Under the pieces are notes generated by a model, which saw only the letters and a list, made by a program, of their open reading frames with translations, was not told the DNA's origin and searched no databases. This document shows, piece by piece, positions 34,492 through 42,385 of a stretch of 64,000 nucleotides of DNA (position 1 is its first letter; every line of letters starts with the position of its first letter). This stretch comes from VRUE01 sp963728365 (GTDB lineage Bacteria; Actinomycetota; Thermoleophilia; Solirubrobacterales; 70-9): NCBI GenBank assembly GCA_963728365.1, contig CAVSJI010000003.1, positions 1-64,000 on the forward strand, in the 5' to 3' direction. A program made the position numbers and the translations under genes.

Positions 34492-35475
34492 ATGACCACT
34501 GACTTTCAGGTCCCTCGCATCACCTCCGACAAAGCCGACGACCGGCGCGGCACGTTCACGATCGAGCCGCTCGACAAGGGCTTCGGCTACACATTCGGCA
34601 ACAGCCTGCGCCGCGTGCTGCTCTCCTCCCTGGGCGGCGCCGCGGTCACCAGCGTCCGCATCGAGGGCGTCGCGCACGAGTTCTCCACGGTGCCGGGCGT
34701 CAAGGAGGACGTCACCGACATCATCCTCAACCTCAAGGACCTCGTCGTCCGCATGCACACCGACGCCGACGAGGTCGAGGCGCCGCTGGTCGCCACCGGC
34801 CCGGGCGAGGTGAAGGCGAAGGACATCGACCTGCCCTCGGGCGTCGAGATCCTCAACCCCGATGCCCCGATCGCGACGCTCGAGAAGAAAACTAAGCTCG
34901 AGATCTACCTGACGATCGGCCGCGGCCGCGGCTACTCGCCCGCCGACGAGAACAAGAGCGAGGAGCAGCCGATCGGCGTTATCCCGATCGACTCGATCTT
35001 CTCGCCGATCCGCCGTGCCTCCTACTCGGTGGCCGCCGCCCGCGTCGGGCAGCGCACCGACTTCGACAAACTGACCCTCGACCTCGAAACCGACGGCTCG
35101 ATCGAGCCCGGGGCAGCGCTGCGCGAGGCCTCCGAGATCCTGATCAAGAGCCTGGCGATCTTCACCGACGCCGACCGGGTCGAGGAGCTGACCGCGCGCG
35201 AGCCGGCTCAGCCTCACAGCGCGGATCTGCTGCCGGGCACCCCGGTGGTGGACGGCGCCGCGAGCAGCAACGGCCTCGACGAGATCCTGATCGAGGAGCT
35301 CGAGCTAGGCGTGCGCTCCTACAACTGCCTGAAGCGGGCGGGAGTCCAGACCGTCGGCGACCTGGTGCGCAAGACCCGCTCCGAGCTCAACGCGATCCCC
35401 AACTTCGGCCAGAAGTCGATCGAGGAAGTGATCGAGACCCTGCATTCGCGCGGCCTCGACCTGCAGGGAGACTGA
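34492..35475 (+). CDS. rpoA: DNA-directed RNA polymerase alpha subunit
   Basis: RpoA (327 residues) dimerises to scaffold RNA polymerase. The N-terminal domain has FTIEPLDKGFGYTFGNSLRR and the C-terminal DNA-binding domain has LELGVRSYNCLKRAGVQTVG and IPNFGQKSIEEV. It lies 37 nt after rpsD and 19 nt before rplQ. Confidence 0.98.
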   Translation: MTTDFQVPRITSDKADDRRGTFTIEPLDKGFGYTFGNSLRRVLLSSLGGAAVTSVRIEGVAHEFSTVPGVKEDVTDIILNLKDLVVRMHTDADEVEAPLVATGPGEVKAKDIDLPSGVEILNPDAPIATLEKKTKLEIYLTIGRGRGYSPADENKSEEQPIGVIPIDSIFSPIRRASYSVAAARVGQRTDFDKLTLDLETDGSIEPGAALREASEILIKSLAIFTDADRVEELTAREPAQPHSADLLPGTPVVDGAASSNGLDEILIEELELGVRSYNCLKRAGVQTVGDLVRKTRSELNAIPNFGQKSIEEVIETLHSRGLDLQGD

Positions 35476-35494
35476 GGAAGAGGCCGGCAGAGCG

Positions 35495-35848
35495 ATGCGT
35501 CACCGCAAGAAGCGCAACAAGCTGAGTCGTGACGCATCGCACCGCGAGGCCCTGCTCTCCAACCTCTCAAAGCAGCTGATCGAGCACGAGCGGATCAAGA
35601 CCTCGCAGGCGAAGGCCAAGGCGGTCAAGCCCGAGGTCGAGCAGCTGATCACGCTTGCCAAGCGCGGCGACCTGCACGCCCGCCGCCAGGCCCTCTCGAC
35701 GCTGCACAACGACAAGTTCATCGTGCACAAGCTGTTCGAGGAGGTTGCCCCGCGCTACACCGAGCGGCCCGGTGGCTACACCCGGATCGTCAAGTTGGGC
35801 CCGCGCAAGTCGGACTCGACCGAGATGGTCTACCTCGAGTTGGTGTAG
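35495..35848 (+). CDS. rplQ: 50S ribosomal protein L17
   Basis: L17 (117 residues) begins MRHRKKRNKLSRDASHREAL with the invariant HRKKRNKLSRD-type motif. The body ends RIVKLGPRKSDSTEMVYLEL. It is the last gene of the ribosomal run and is followed after 6 nt by a palindromic element. Confidence 0.97.
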   Translation: MRHRKKRNKLSRDASHREALLSNLSKQLIEHERIKTSQAKAKAVKPEVEQLITLAKRGDLHARRQALSTLHNDKFIVHKLFEEVAPRYTERPGGYTRIVKLGPRKSDSTEMVYLELV

Positions 35849-35854
35849 GTGGGA

Positions 35855-35941
35855 AGGGGCGGGTGCCCCTCGCCCTGACAATTGCCGGTCTAATGAGACC
35901 GGCAATTTGAGTATCCGCCAGTTCGAGGGGCACCCGCCCCT
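35855..35941 (+). repeat. 51-nt-core palindromic element, copy 2 (after rplQ)
   Basis: Arms AGGGGCGGGTGCCCCTCG (35855-35872) and its perfect complement (35924-35941) enclose a 51-nt core (35873-35923) from CCCTGACAATTG to TATCCGCCAGTT. The inner hairpin is AATTGCCGGTCT/AGACCGGCAATT with loop AATG. The core is identical to that after ligA. It begins 6 nt after the rplQ stop, on the same relative strand as the other copies. Confidence 0.85.
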
Positions 35942-35981
35942 CCCCCTCAAGCCGCTTGGGCTACCCGGCCCTGCCGCGACC

Positions 35982-36036
35982 CGGGGACGTGCCGCTACTT
36001 ATGTACCTATACGGTCCTCTAAGTGACGGCACGTCC
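35982..36036. repeat. GGGGACGTGCCG palindrome, copy 1 (truA 3' end)
   Basis: GGACGTGCCG and, two bases on, ACTTA pair with TAAGT and CGGCACGTCC around an 18-nt loop. In reverse orientation it aligns along its whole length with the element at 57681-57738. It overlaps the last six codons of truA and the stop. Confidence 0.7.
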
Positions 36037-36768
36037 GTCATAGCTGACGGATTCCAGGTAGAGGCCGTGAGGTGGGGCTGTATCGCCTGCCTCGCTACGC
36101 TGGGCGCCTTTGAGGAGGGCTTCGAAGTTGGGGACGGTTCGGCGGCCGGCGGCTATCTCCAGCTGGGTTCCGACTAGGACTCGGACCATGTTGCGCATGA
36201 AGGCGTCGGCTGTCACGCGGAAGCTGAGGATGTCCCCTTCGGCGATCCAGGAAGCGGCGAGGAGGTTGCGCTTGAAGCGGACGTGGTCGGTCTGAGTGGG
36301 GGTGAAGGCGGTGAAGTCGTGGGTGCCGACCAGAGCCGCCGCGCATGCATTGAGGGCGTCCCGGTCCATCCGGTGCGGCCACCAGAGGGCCCGGCCCCGC
36401 TCAAACGGACTCGGTGCCCTGCGCGCCAGAACCCGGTAGCAATAGCTTCGGGACTTGGCATCGTGCCGCGCATTGAAGCCGTCCCCCGCTGCCGTGGCTG
36501 TTTTCACCGCCAAATCATCCGGCCCGACGCCGTTCAGCCGGTAGGCCAGATCGTCGGGAATCTCAGCCTCGGTATCGAAGCTCGCCACCTGCCCCCAGGC
36601 GTGCACCCCCGTATCCGTCCGTCCGGCCACCGTGAGCTCAACTGGCGTGCGCAGAACGGTCGTCAGCGCACTCTCAAGCTCCCCTTGCACGGTTCGCAGA
36701 AACGGCTGCTTCGACCAGCCCCTGAACCCAGACCCGTCGTATTCGAGATCAATGCGGACCGTAGTCAT
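36019..36768 (-). CDS. truA: tRNA pseudouridine synthase A
   Basis: TruA makes pseudouridine at positions 38-40 of tRNA anticodon stems. The catalytic aspartate is in AGRTDTGVHAWGQVASFDT. The 249-residue start MTTVRIDLEYDGSGFRGWSK is typical, so I use the ATG at 36768 and reject 14 upstream residues encoded by the neighbouring palindrome. The final residues GRAVT are encoded by another palindrome (35982-36036). It is the last gene of the surE-ligA-truA minus-strand group. Confidence 0.95.
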   Translation of the reverse strand: MTTVRIDLEYDGSGFRGWSKQPFLRTVQGELESALTTVLRTPVELTVAGRTDTGVHAWGQVASFDTEAEIPDDLAYRLNGVGPDDLAVKTATAAGDGFNARHDAKSRSYCYRVLARRAPSPFERGRALWWPHRMDRDALNACAAALVGTHDFTAFTPTQTDHVRFKRNLLAASWIAEGDILSFRVTADAFMRNMVRVLVGTQLEIAAGRRTVPNFEALLKGAQRSEAGDTAPPHGLYLESVSYDGRAVT

Positions 36769-36792
36769 GGGCGTGCAACCTGCGGCGTTCGT

Positions 36793-36891
36793 GGCGGTGG
36801 TGTGGGGCACCCCTCGAACTGGCGGATACTCAAATTGCCGGTCTCATTAGACCGGCAATTGTCAGGGCGAGGGGTGCCCCACACCACCGCC
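36793..36891 (-). repeat. 51-nt-core palindromic element, copy 3 (after ligA)
   Basis: Perfect 24-nt arms (36793-36816 and 36868-36891) contain GGGGCACCCC and flank the 51-nt core (36817-36867), identical to the rplQ copy. It starts one base after the ligA stop codon. Confidence 0.85.
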
Positions 36892-36892
36892 C

Positions 36893-38917
36893 TCACCCCC
36901 GCCCCAACAAAGCCAGCAACCCCGCTTCGTCCAGGACGTCGATCTCGTATTTCTCGGCCTTCGCCAGCTTCGACCCAGGGTTCTCGCCGGCCACCACGTA
37001 GTCGGTCTTCTTCGAGACCGAGTTGACGACCTTGCCGCCGGCGTCCCTGATCAGGGCGCCGGCCTCCTCGCGGGTCAGGTCGGGCAGGGTGCCGGTCAGG
37101 ACCAGGGTCCTGCCTTCCAGCGGCCCGCCGCCGGCGCGGCGCTCGGACTCATCCTGCTCGAGCCGCAGGCCCTTCTCGCGCAGCTTCTCGACCAGCGCCC
37201 AGGTCGGCTCGTCGGCGAGCGACTCGGCGATCTGCCGGGCCATGATCGGGCCGACGCCCTCGACCTCCTCGATCCGCTCCGGGTCGGCGTCGTGCAGGGC
37301 GTCGATCGAGCCGAAGTGGTCGGCCAGCGCTTCCGCGGTGACGTAGCCGACGCCAGGCAGGCCGAGCGCGTAGAGGACCCGTTTGAAGGGGCGCTCGCGC
37401 GAGCCGTCGATCGCGGCGACGAGGTTGCGGGCCGAGATCTCGGCGAAGCCCTCGAGCTCGGCCAGTCGCTCCTCGCCCAGCTCGTAGATGTCGGCGACGT
37501 CCTCGATCAGCCCATCCCGCAGAAAGCGCATCGCCTGCTTCTCGCCGAGGCCGTCGATGTCCATCGCCCCTTTGCTGACGAAGTGCTTGACGTGCTGGAA
37601 GGACTGGCCGGGGCAACCGGCTCGGTTGGGGCAGATCGAGAAGACCGCATCCTCGGGCTTGACGACCTCGGTGCCGCAGGCCGGGCATCTCTTCGGCGGC
37701 TTCACCCGTCGCGTGCCCTTCGGCCGGCGCTGAACCATCGGCGAGACCACCTGGGGGATCACGTCCCCGGCGCGCATCACGACCACCTCGTCGCCGATCC
37801 GCACGTCCTTGCGGGCGAGGTCCTCCTCGTTGTGCAGGGTCGCGGTGGAGACGGTGACGCCGCCGACGTGGACCGGCTCGAGCATGGCGAAAGGGACCAG
37901 ATGCCCGGTGCGGCCGACGTTCCAGACCACGTCGAGCAGCGTTGTCGTCGCAGTGGTCGGAGCGAACTTCCAGGCGATCGCCCAGCGCGGCTCGCGGCCG
38001 ACGACGCCGAGCTCGCGCCACATCGCCCGCTCGTCGACCTTGACGACGACCCCGTCGATCTCGTAGTCGAGCTGCTCGCGTCGCTCCTCCCACCAGCGGC
38101 AGCGCTTGACGACCGACTCGATCCCGCCGTGGTGCTCGGTGTCGGGATTGACCTTGAAGCCGCGCTCGCGCAGCCACTCGACCTCGGCGCTGTGCGTGGG
38201 CAGATCGAGGCCGGGCGCCGCGCCGATCCCGTAGAGCCAGATCGAGAGCGGGCGTTCGGCGGCCAGTGAGGGGTCGAGCTGGCGGATCGAGCCGGCCGCC
38301 GAGTTGCGCGGGTTGGCGAAGGTCGGTTCGCCGGCCTCGGCGCGGCGCTCGTTCAGCGCCCGGAACTCGGCGATCGGCAGATAGACCTCGCCGCGCACTT
38401 CGACAAGCGGCGGCGCGTCGTCGATGCGCAGCGGTATCGCGCCGATCGTGCGCAGGTTCTGGGTGACGTCCTCGCCGACCCGGCCATCGCCGCGGGTCGC
38501 GCCGCGGACCAGGACCCCGTCCTCATAGGTCAGCGCGATCGCCAGGCCGTCGATCTTCGGCTCGGTCGTGTAGCTGAACTCCGAGGCGGCGATGTCGAGC
38601 CGCTTCAGGTGGTTGCCGATTCGGGTCTCCCAGGCGCGCAGCTCCTCCTCGTTGCGGGCGTTGGCCAGCGAGAGCATCGGCTCGGCGTGGGAGACCTGCT
38701 CGAAGCGGTCGAGGGGAGGCGCGCCGACCCGCTGGGTGGGGGAGTCGGGCGTGCGCAACTCGGGGTGGTCGGCCTCGATCGCCCGCAGCTCGTCGAGCAG
38801 CGCGTCGTACTCGTCGTCGCCGATCGCCGGGTCGTCGAGGACGTAGTAGCGACGGTTGTGCTCGGCCAGCTCGTCGCGCAGCTCGAGTGCGCGCCGCGCA
38901 TCGCTCGCGGCGCTCAC
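36893..38917 (-). CDS. ligA: NAD-dependent DNA ligase
   Basis: LigA (674 residues) seals nicks in replication and repair. The adenylated lysine is in TEPKIDGLAIAL near residue 110. The OB fold, the zinc finger (CPACGTEV and CPNRAGCPGQ), the helix-hairpin-helix repeats and a C-terminal BRCT domain (GGPLEGRTLVLTGTLPD) follow in order. The GTG start overlaps the surE stop by four bases (GTGA); a longer frame would run through surE. The length is standard. Confidence 0.96.
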   Translation of the reverse strand: MSAASDARRALELRDELAEHNRRYYVLDDPAIGDDEYDALLDELRAIEADHPELRTPDSPTQRVGAPPLDRFEQVSHAEPMLSLANARNEEELRAWETRIGNHLKRLDIAASEFSYTTEPKIDGLAIALTYEDGVLVRGATRGDGRVGEDVTQNLRTIGAIPLRIDDAPPLVEVRGEVYLPIAEFRALNERRAEAGEPTFANPRNSAAGSIRQLDPSLAAERPLSIWLYGIGAAPGLDLPTHSAEVEWLRERGFKVNPDTEHHGGIESVVKRCRWWEERREQLDYEIDGVVVKVDERAMWRELGVVGREPRWAIAWKFAPTTATTTLLDVVWNVGRTGHLVPFAMLEPVHVGGVTVSTATLHNEEDLARKDVRIGDEVVVMRAGDVIPQVVSPMVQRRPKGTRRVKPPKRCPACGTEVVKPEDAVFSICPNRAGCPGQSFQHVKHFVSKGAMDIDGLGEKQAMRFLRDGLIEDVADIYELGEERLAELEGFAEISARNLVAAIDGSRERPFKRVLYALGLPGVGYVTAEALADHFGSIDALHDADPERIEEVEGVGPIMARQIAESLADEPTWALVEKLREKGLRLEQDESERRAGGGPLEGRTLVLTGTLPDLTREEAGALIRDAGGKVVNSVSKKTDYVVAGENPGSKLAKAEKYEIDVLDEAGLLALLGRG

Positions 38918-39723
38918 AGGGAGGCTGGAGAGCTGGCGGCCAGAAGCTCCTCGAAGCCCCAGCCGCGCAGTGCCTCGAGGCCACCGTGGTCGGTGAGGTC
39001 GAAGTGGATCGGGGTGACCGAGATGCGGCCGTTCGCCACGGCGCTCAGGTCGGTCCCCTCGATCTCCTCGTATCCGGGCTGCCAGCCGTAGATCTCGTAG
39101 TGCTTGCGGCCGCCCTCCTCGCCCACCAGCTTCAGCTCGTCGTTGTAGATCCGTTTGCCGAGCTTGGTCACCTCGATCCCGCACGGGTCTCCGGCCGGGC
39201 AGTTGACGTTGATCAGCGTCGCCTCGGGCATCGGTTCCTCGACCAGGCGACGCACGAGCTGGGCGGCGAACGAGGCGACCGCGCCGAACTCGAAGCGGCC
39301 GCTGACGTAACCCATGCCGCCGCCGGAGGACTGCTGGGAGAAGGCGACGGCCGGAATCCCCAGCACGATCCCCTCAAAGGCCGCGGCGACCGTGCCCGAG
39401 TAGGTGATGTCGTCACCCAGGTTGGCGCCGTGGTTGATCCCCGAGACGATCAGGTCGGGCCGGTGCCCGACCAGCCCCAGCTCGGCAAAGCGCACGCAAT
39501 CGACCGGTGTCCCGTCCGTCGCATATCCAACGTCCCCATCCCCGAACTCAACCTCCTCAACCGAGAGCGGCGACCGCGTCGTAATGCTCCGCGCCGTGGC
39601 GCTCCGGTTCGAATCCGGAGCAATCACATCCACCTCAACGCCCTCGAGCTCCCGAAGAACCCTCCTCGCCGCTTGCAGCCCCGGAGCCGTAATCCCGTCG
39701 TCGTTCGTAAGCAGCACGCGCAC
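38914..39723 (-). CDS. surE: 5'-nucleotidase SurE
   Basis: SurE (269 residues) is a metal-dependent nucleoside monophosphatase. The metal-binding DD is in RVLLTNDDGITAPGLQ at the N-terminus; APDSNRSATARSIT and LIVSGINHGANLGDDITYSG are family signatures. The GTG at 39723 is chosen because TAGAAT lies seven bases before it and the upstream sequence is a palindromic element. It is coupled to ligA. Confidence 0.95.
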   Translation of the reverse strand: MRVLLTNDDGITAPGLQAARRVLRELEGVEVDVIAPDSNRSATARSITTRSPLSVEEVEFGDGDVGYATDGTPVDCVRFAELGLVGHRPDLIVSGINHGANLGDDITYSGTVAAAFEGIVLGIPAVAFSQQSSGGGMGYVSGRFEFGAVASFAAQLVRRLVEEPMPEATLINVNCPAGDPCGIEVTKLGKRIYNDELKLVGEEGGRKHYEIYGWQPGYEEIEGTDLSAVANGRISVTPIHFDLTDHGGLEALRGWGFEELLAASSPASL

Positions 39724-39730
39724 GAACCCG

Positions 39731-39736
39731 ATTCTA
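39731..39736 (-). promoter_or_regulatory. -10 element of surE
   Basis: TAGAAT on the minus strand lies between the palindromic element (39737-39835) and the GTG of surE, seven bases from it. The palindrome would end the preceding transcript and this promoter would start a leaderless surE-ligA message. Confidence 0.5.
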
Positions 39737-39835
39737 GGCGGCCGGGCGGGCACCCTCCCGAACTGGCGGATACTCAAATTGCCGGTCTCATTAGACCGGC
39801 AATTGTCAGAGCGGGAGGGTGCCCGCCCGGCCGCC
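39737..39835 (-). repeat. 51-nt-core palindromic element, copy 4 (after the PBP4 gene)
   Basis: Perfect 24-nt arms (39737-39760 and 39812-39835) contain GGGCACCC and enclose the 51-nt core (39761-39811), which differs from copies 2 and 3 only near its 5' edge (CTCTGAC for CCCTGAC). It starts 11 nt after the stop of the upstream minus-strand gene. Confidence 0.85.
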
Positions 39836-39846
39836 GCGATTCAGGG

Positions 39847-41100
39847 TCAGTAGGACGCCACTTCGCCGGCGATCAGGTCCTGCTCCAGGTGGGCGAGGTA
39901 GAGGTCGCCGACGCTGCCCATCAGGATCGAGAAGATCATCAGCTTGCCGTCGCGGTTGAAGCAGTAGCCGGAGAGGTTGCTGACCCCGGTCAGGGTGCCG
40001 GTCTTGGTCCGGCAGCGCCCGTCGGCGGCGGTGCCGTGCATGCGGTGGGCGACGGTTCCCTCGTGGCCGGCGAGCGCCAGGTCCTGGATGAGCTCTTGGC
40101 CGGCGGGCGTGTCCTTCATCGCGTCGAGCAGGGCGACGACCTGGCGCGGCGAGGCGCGGTTGGAGCGGGTCAGGCCGGAGCCGTCGACCTGATGGACGCC
40201 GGAGCCGTGGGCGCGGGCGAAGCGCTCGGCCACCTTGGTCCCGGCGGCGGTCGTGCCGTCTCCGCCGAGGCGGGCGCCGAGCAGCTTGAGCAGGGTCTCG
40301 GCGAAGAAGTTGTCGGAGTAGACATCGGTGGTGTTGACGATCTCGGTCAGCGGCGGCGACTCGACGTCGGCGACCGCGGTCGCCGAAACCGGTGCGGCTC
40401 GAAGTCCAACCGAGCGCGAGATCCGCACGCCGCCCGCACGTAGCGAGCGGACGAGCGTCTTGGCGGCGACGAGCGCCGGGTCGGCCGCGAAGCTGCTTGC
40501 GCTGGCGCCGCTGAAGCCGGAGTCGAAGGAGAGGCCGGATAGCGGGCCGATGTAGGGGCTGGTCGCGTAGCCCGAGTCCGCCACCCCGCGCAGCCGGTCG
40601 AAGACGCTGTCGTCGGCGTAGAGGCGACCGCTGACGGCGCGGATGCCAGCTTCGCGCAGGCCGCGCTTGAGGGCGAAGACGTTGGTGCCCAGGCCGCCCA
40701 GGTAGCGCTTGTAGAAGGAGGGGGTGCCGAGCGCCGGGTCGCCCCCGCCGACCAGGTAGAGGTCGCCGTGCAGGACGCCCTTGCGGTCGACCTCTCCGTC
40801 GGCCTCCAGCAGCGTCGTGATCCGCGACTGCGGCCCGAGTCGTGCGAGGGCGGTCGCGGTGGTGAAGAGCTTGGTGTTCGAGGCGAGCGGTCGCGGCCGG
40901 GTGGCGGCGCGGGCGCAGACGACTGAGCCGCTGCCCGCGTCGATCACGAAGAGGCCGCTGGCGCCGCCTCCTCCGCGCACCAAGCGGGAACGCATCGTTG
41001 TGCAGGTGTCGCCACGGGCCGCCGCCTGCGCCGCCGTCGCTGCAAAGAGTGCCGCAAGCAGCGCGCAAATCGCGGCAAGGTTTGCCGAGGTCCGCCTCAC
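39847..41100 (-). CDS. dacB: D-alanyl-D-alanine carboxypeptidase/endopeptidase (PBP4 type, S13 family)
   Basis: This exported peptidoglycan hydrolase of 417 residues has a signal peptide (LAAICALLAALFAATAAQAA). The three penicillin-binding motifs are SNTK (in PLASNTKLFTTATAL, about residue 72), SDN (in DVYSDNFFAETLLKL) and KTG (in RCRTKTGTLTGVSNL). The GTG start was chosen because it gives a clean signal peptide; the open frame further upstream overlaps the divergent patatin gene. Confidence 0.92.
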   Translation of the reverse strand: MRRTSANLAAICALLAALFAATAAQAAARGDTCTTMRSRLVRGGGGASGLFVIDAGSGSVVCARAATRPRPLASNTKLFTTATALARLGPQSRITTLLEADGEVDRKGVLHGDLYLVGGGDPALGTPSFYKRYLGGLGTNVFALKRGLREAGIRAVSGRLYADDSVFDRLRGVADSGYATSPYIGPLSGLSFDSGFSGASASSFAADPALVAAKTLVRSLRAGGVRISRSVGLRAAPVSATAVADVESPPLTEIVNTTDVYSDNFFAETLLKLLGARLGGDGTTAAGTKVAERFARAHGSGVHQVDGSGLTRSNRASPRQVVALLDAMKDTPAGQELIQDLALAGHEGTVAHRMHGTAADGRCRTKTGTLTGVSNLSGYCFNRDGKLMIFSILMGSVGDLYLAHLEQDLIAGEVASY

Positions 41101-41107
41101 TGAGTGG

Positions 41108-41113
41108 GATAAT
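41108..41113 (+). promoter_or_regulatory. -10 element of the patatin-like gene
   Basis: GATAAT ends eight bases before the ATG at 41122. With the usual spacing, transcription would begin at or next to that ATG. Confidence 0.5.
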
Positions 41114-41121
41114 GCATGTTT

Positions 41122-42369
41122 ATGGGCAAAGTTGTGGACATCGAGTCGCAACCGCGACGCCGTCGCAACCGCAAGCGCCCCTCGAAGACCGCCTTGGTGC
41201 TGGGCGGCGGCGGCTTCACCGGCGGTGTCTATGAGATCGGCGCGCTGCGCGCTCTCGACCTGCTCGCCGTCAACAGCACGGTCAACAACTTCGACATCTA
41301 CGTCGGCACCAGCGCCGGCTCCTTCGTCGCCGGAATGCTCGCCAACGGCGTCACGCCCGACGAAATGATGCAGGTCCTCAACGAGCGCATCCCCTCCGAG
41401 CTCGAGGACCTCGACCTCAACCGGGTGCTCAAGCCCAACTACCTCGGCTTCATCCAGAAGCTGGCGATGCTGCCGCTGCGCAGTGCCGAGCTGGTTCTCA
41501 ACCTGATCCGCATGGGGGAGTTCTCGGCGATCGACATCGGCGTCGGCCTCGCCGAGGCTCTGCCCACCGGGCTCTACTCCGGCTCCGGGATCGCCGACTA
41601 CGTCGAGGAGGTTCTCGCCGACGGCGGGCGCAGCAACGATTTCCGCGTGCTCGACCCCGAGCTCTACCTGACCGCGACCGACCTCGATACCTGCGAGCGG
41701 GTCGTCTTCGGCGAGGAGGGCTGGAACGACGTGCCGATCTCCAAAGCGGTGCAGTGCTCGACCACGCTGCCGGTCGTCTACAAGCCGGTCGACCTGAAGG
41801 GCCGCCAGCTGGTCGACGGCGGCATTCGCTCGACCACCAACGTCGACATCGCGGTCGAAAAGGGCGCCAAGTTCATCATCGTCGTCAACCCGCTCGTTCC
41901 CTTCGTCAACGACTTCGAGAAGACGATGACCACGGTCTTCGGCAGCCGTGTGCGGCGGGTCTCCGACATGGGGCTGCCGGCGATCGCCAACCAGACCTTC
42001 CGCCTGATCGCCCACGCTCGCCTGCACGAGGCAGTCGCCGTGTGGGAGGAGAAGTACCCGGGCGTCGACATCATCCTGGTCGAGCCCGAGGCGAACGACG
42101 AGCTGATGTTCGGCACGCCGATCATGGATTACTCGCGGCGCCTGCAGATCGGCCGCCACGGCTTCGAATCGGTGACCGCCACCTTGGCCAAGGACTACGA
42201 CCGCTACAAGGCGATCGCCGAGCGCCACGGCCTCGAGATCTCCGGCCGCCGCGTCAGCCGCGTGGTCGAGCGCGCCGCCGAAGAGGAGTCCGAGCAGTCC
42301 TCCGCCTGGCGCCGCGTCCTCGAGCAGACGACCTCGGTCCTGCTTCGCCAGAGCGGCGAGGCGTCCTAG
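41122..42369 (+). CDS. Patatin-like phospholipase
   Basis: This 415-residue lipid acyl hydrolase has the oxyanion motif GGGGFTGGVYEIGALRAL, the nucleophile elbow GTSAGS (IYVGTSAGSFVAGML) near residue 59, and the catalytic aspartate in QLVDGGIRSTTNVDIA. There is no signal peptide. I prefer the ATG at 41122 over 41116 because of the promoter spacing. It is convergent with an acyl-CoA synthetase gene, which suggests a shared lipid-turnover role. Confidence 0.9.
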   Translation: MGKVVDIESQPRRRRNRKRPSKTALVLGGGGFTGGVYEIGALRALDLLAVNSTVNNFDIYVGTSAGSFVAGMLANGVTPDEMMQVLNERIPSELEDLDLNRVLKPNYLGFIQKLAMLPLRSAELVLNLIRMGEFSAIDIGVGLAEALPTGLYSGSGIADYVEEVLADGGRSNDFRVLDPELYLTATDLDTCERVVFGEEGWNDVPISKAVQCSTTLPVVYKPVDLKGRQLVDGGIRSTTNVDIAVEKGAKFIIVVNPLVPFVNDFEKTMTTVFGSRVRRVSDMGLPAIANQTFRLIAHARLHEAVAVWEEKYPGVDIILVEPEANDELMFGTPIMDYSRRLQIGRHGFESVTATLAKDYDRYKAIAERHGLEISGRRVSRVVERAAEEESEQSSAWRRVLEQTTSVLLRQSGEAS

Positions 42370-42385
42370 TCGCCCCACACCCGGC

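Noticed and set aside
36769..36810. Fourteen extra N-terminal residues on TruA
   Set aside because: They are encoded by the palindromic element, and the conserved start MTTVRIDLEYDG is the normal N-terminus.
39847..42378. 843-residue reading of the PBP4 frame
   Set aside because: The upstream half lies opposite the patatin gene and has no domain; a clean signal peptide follows the GTG at 41100.
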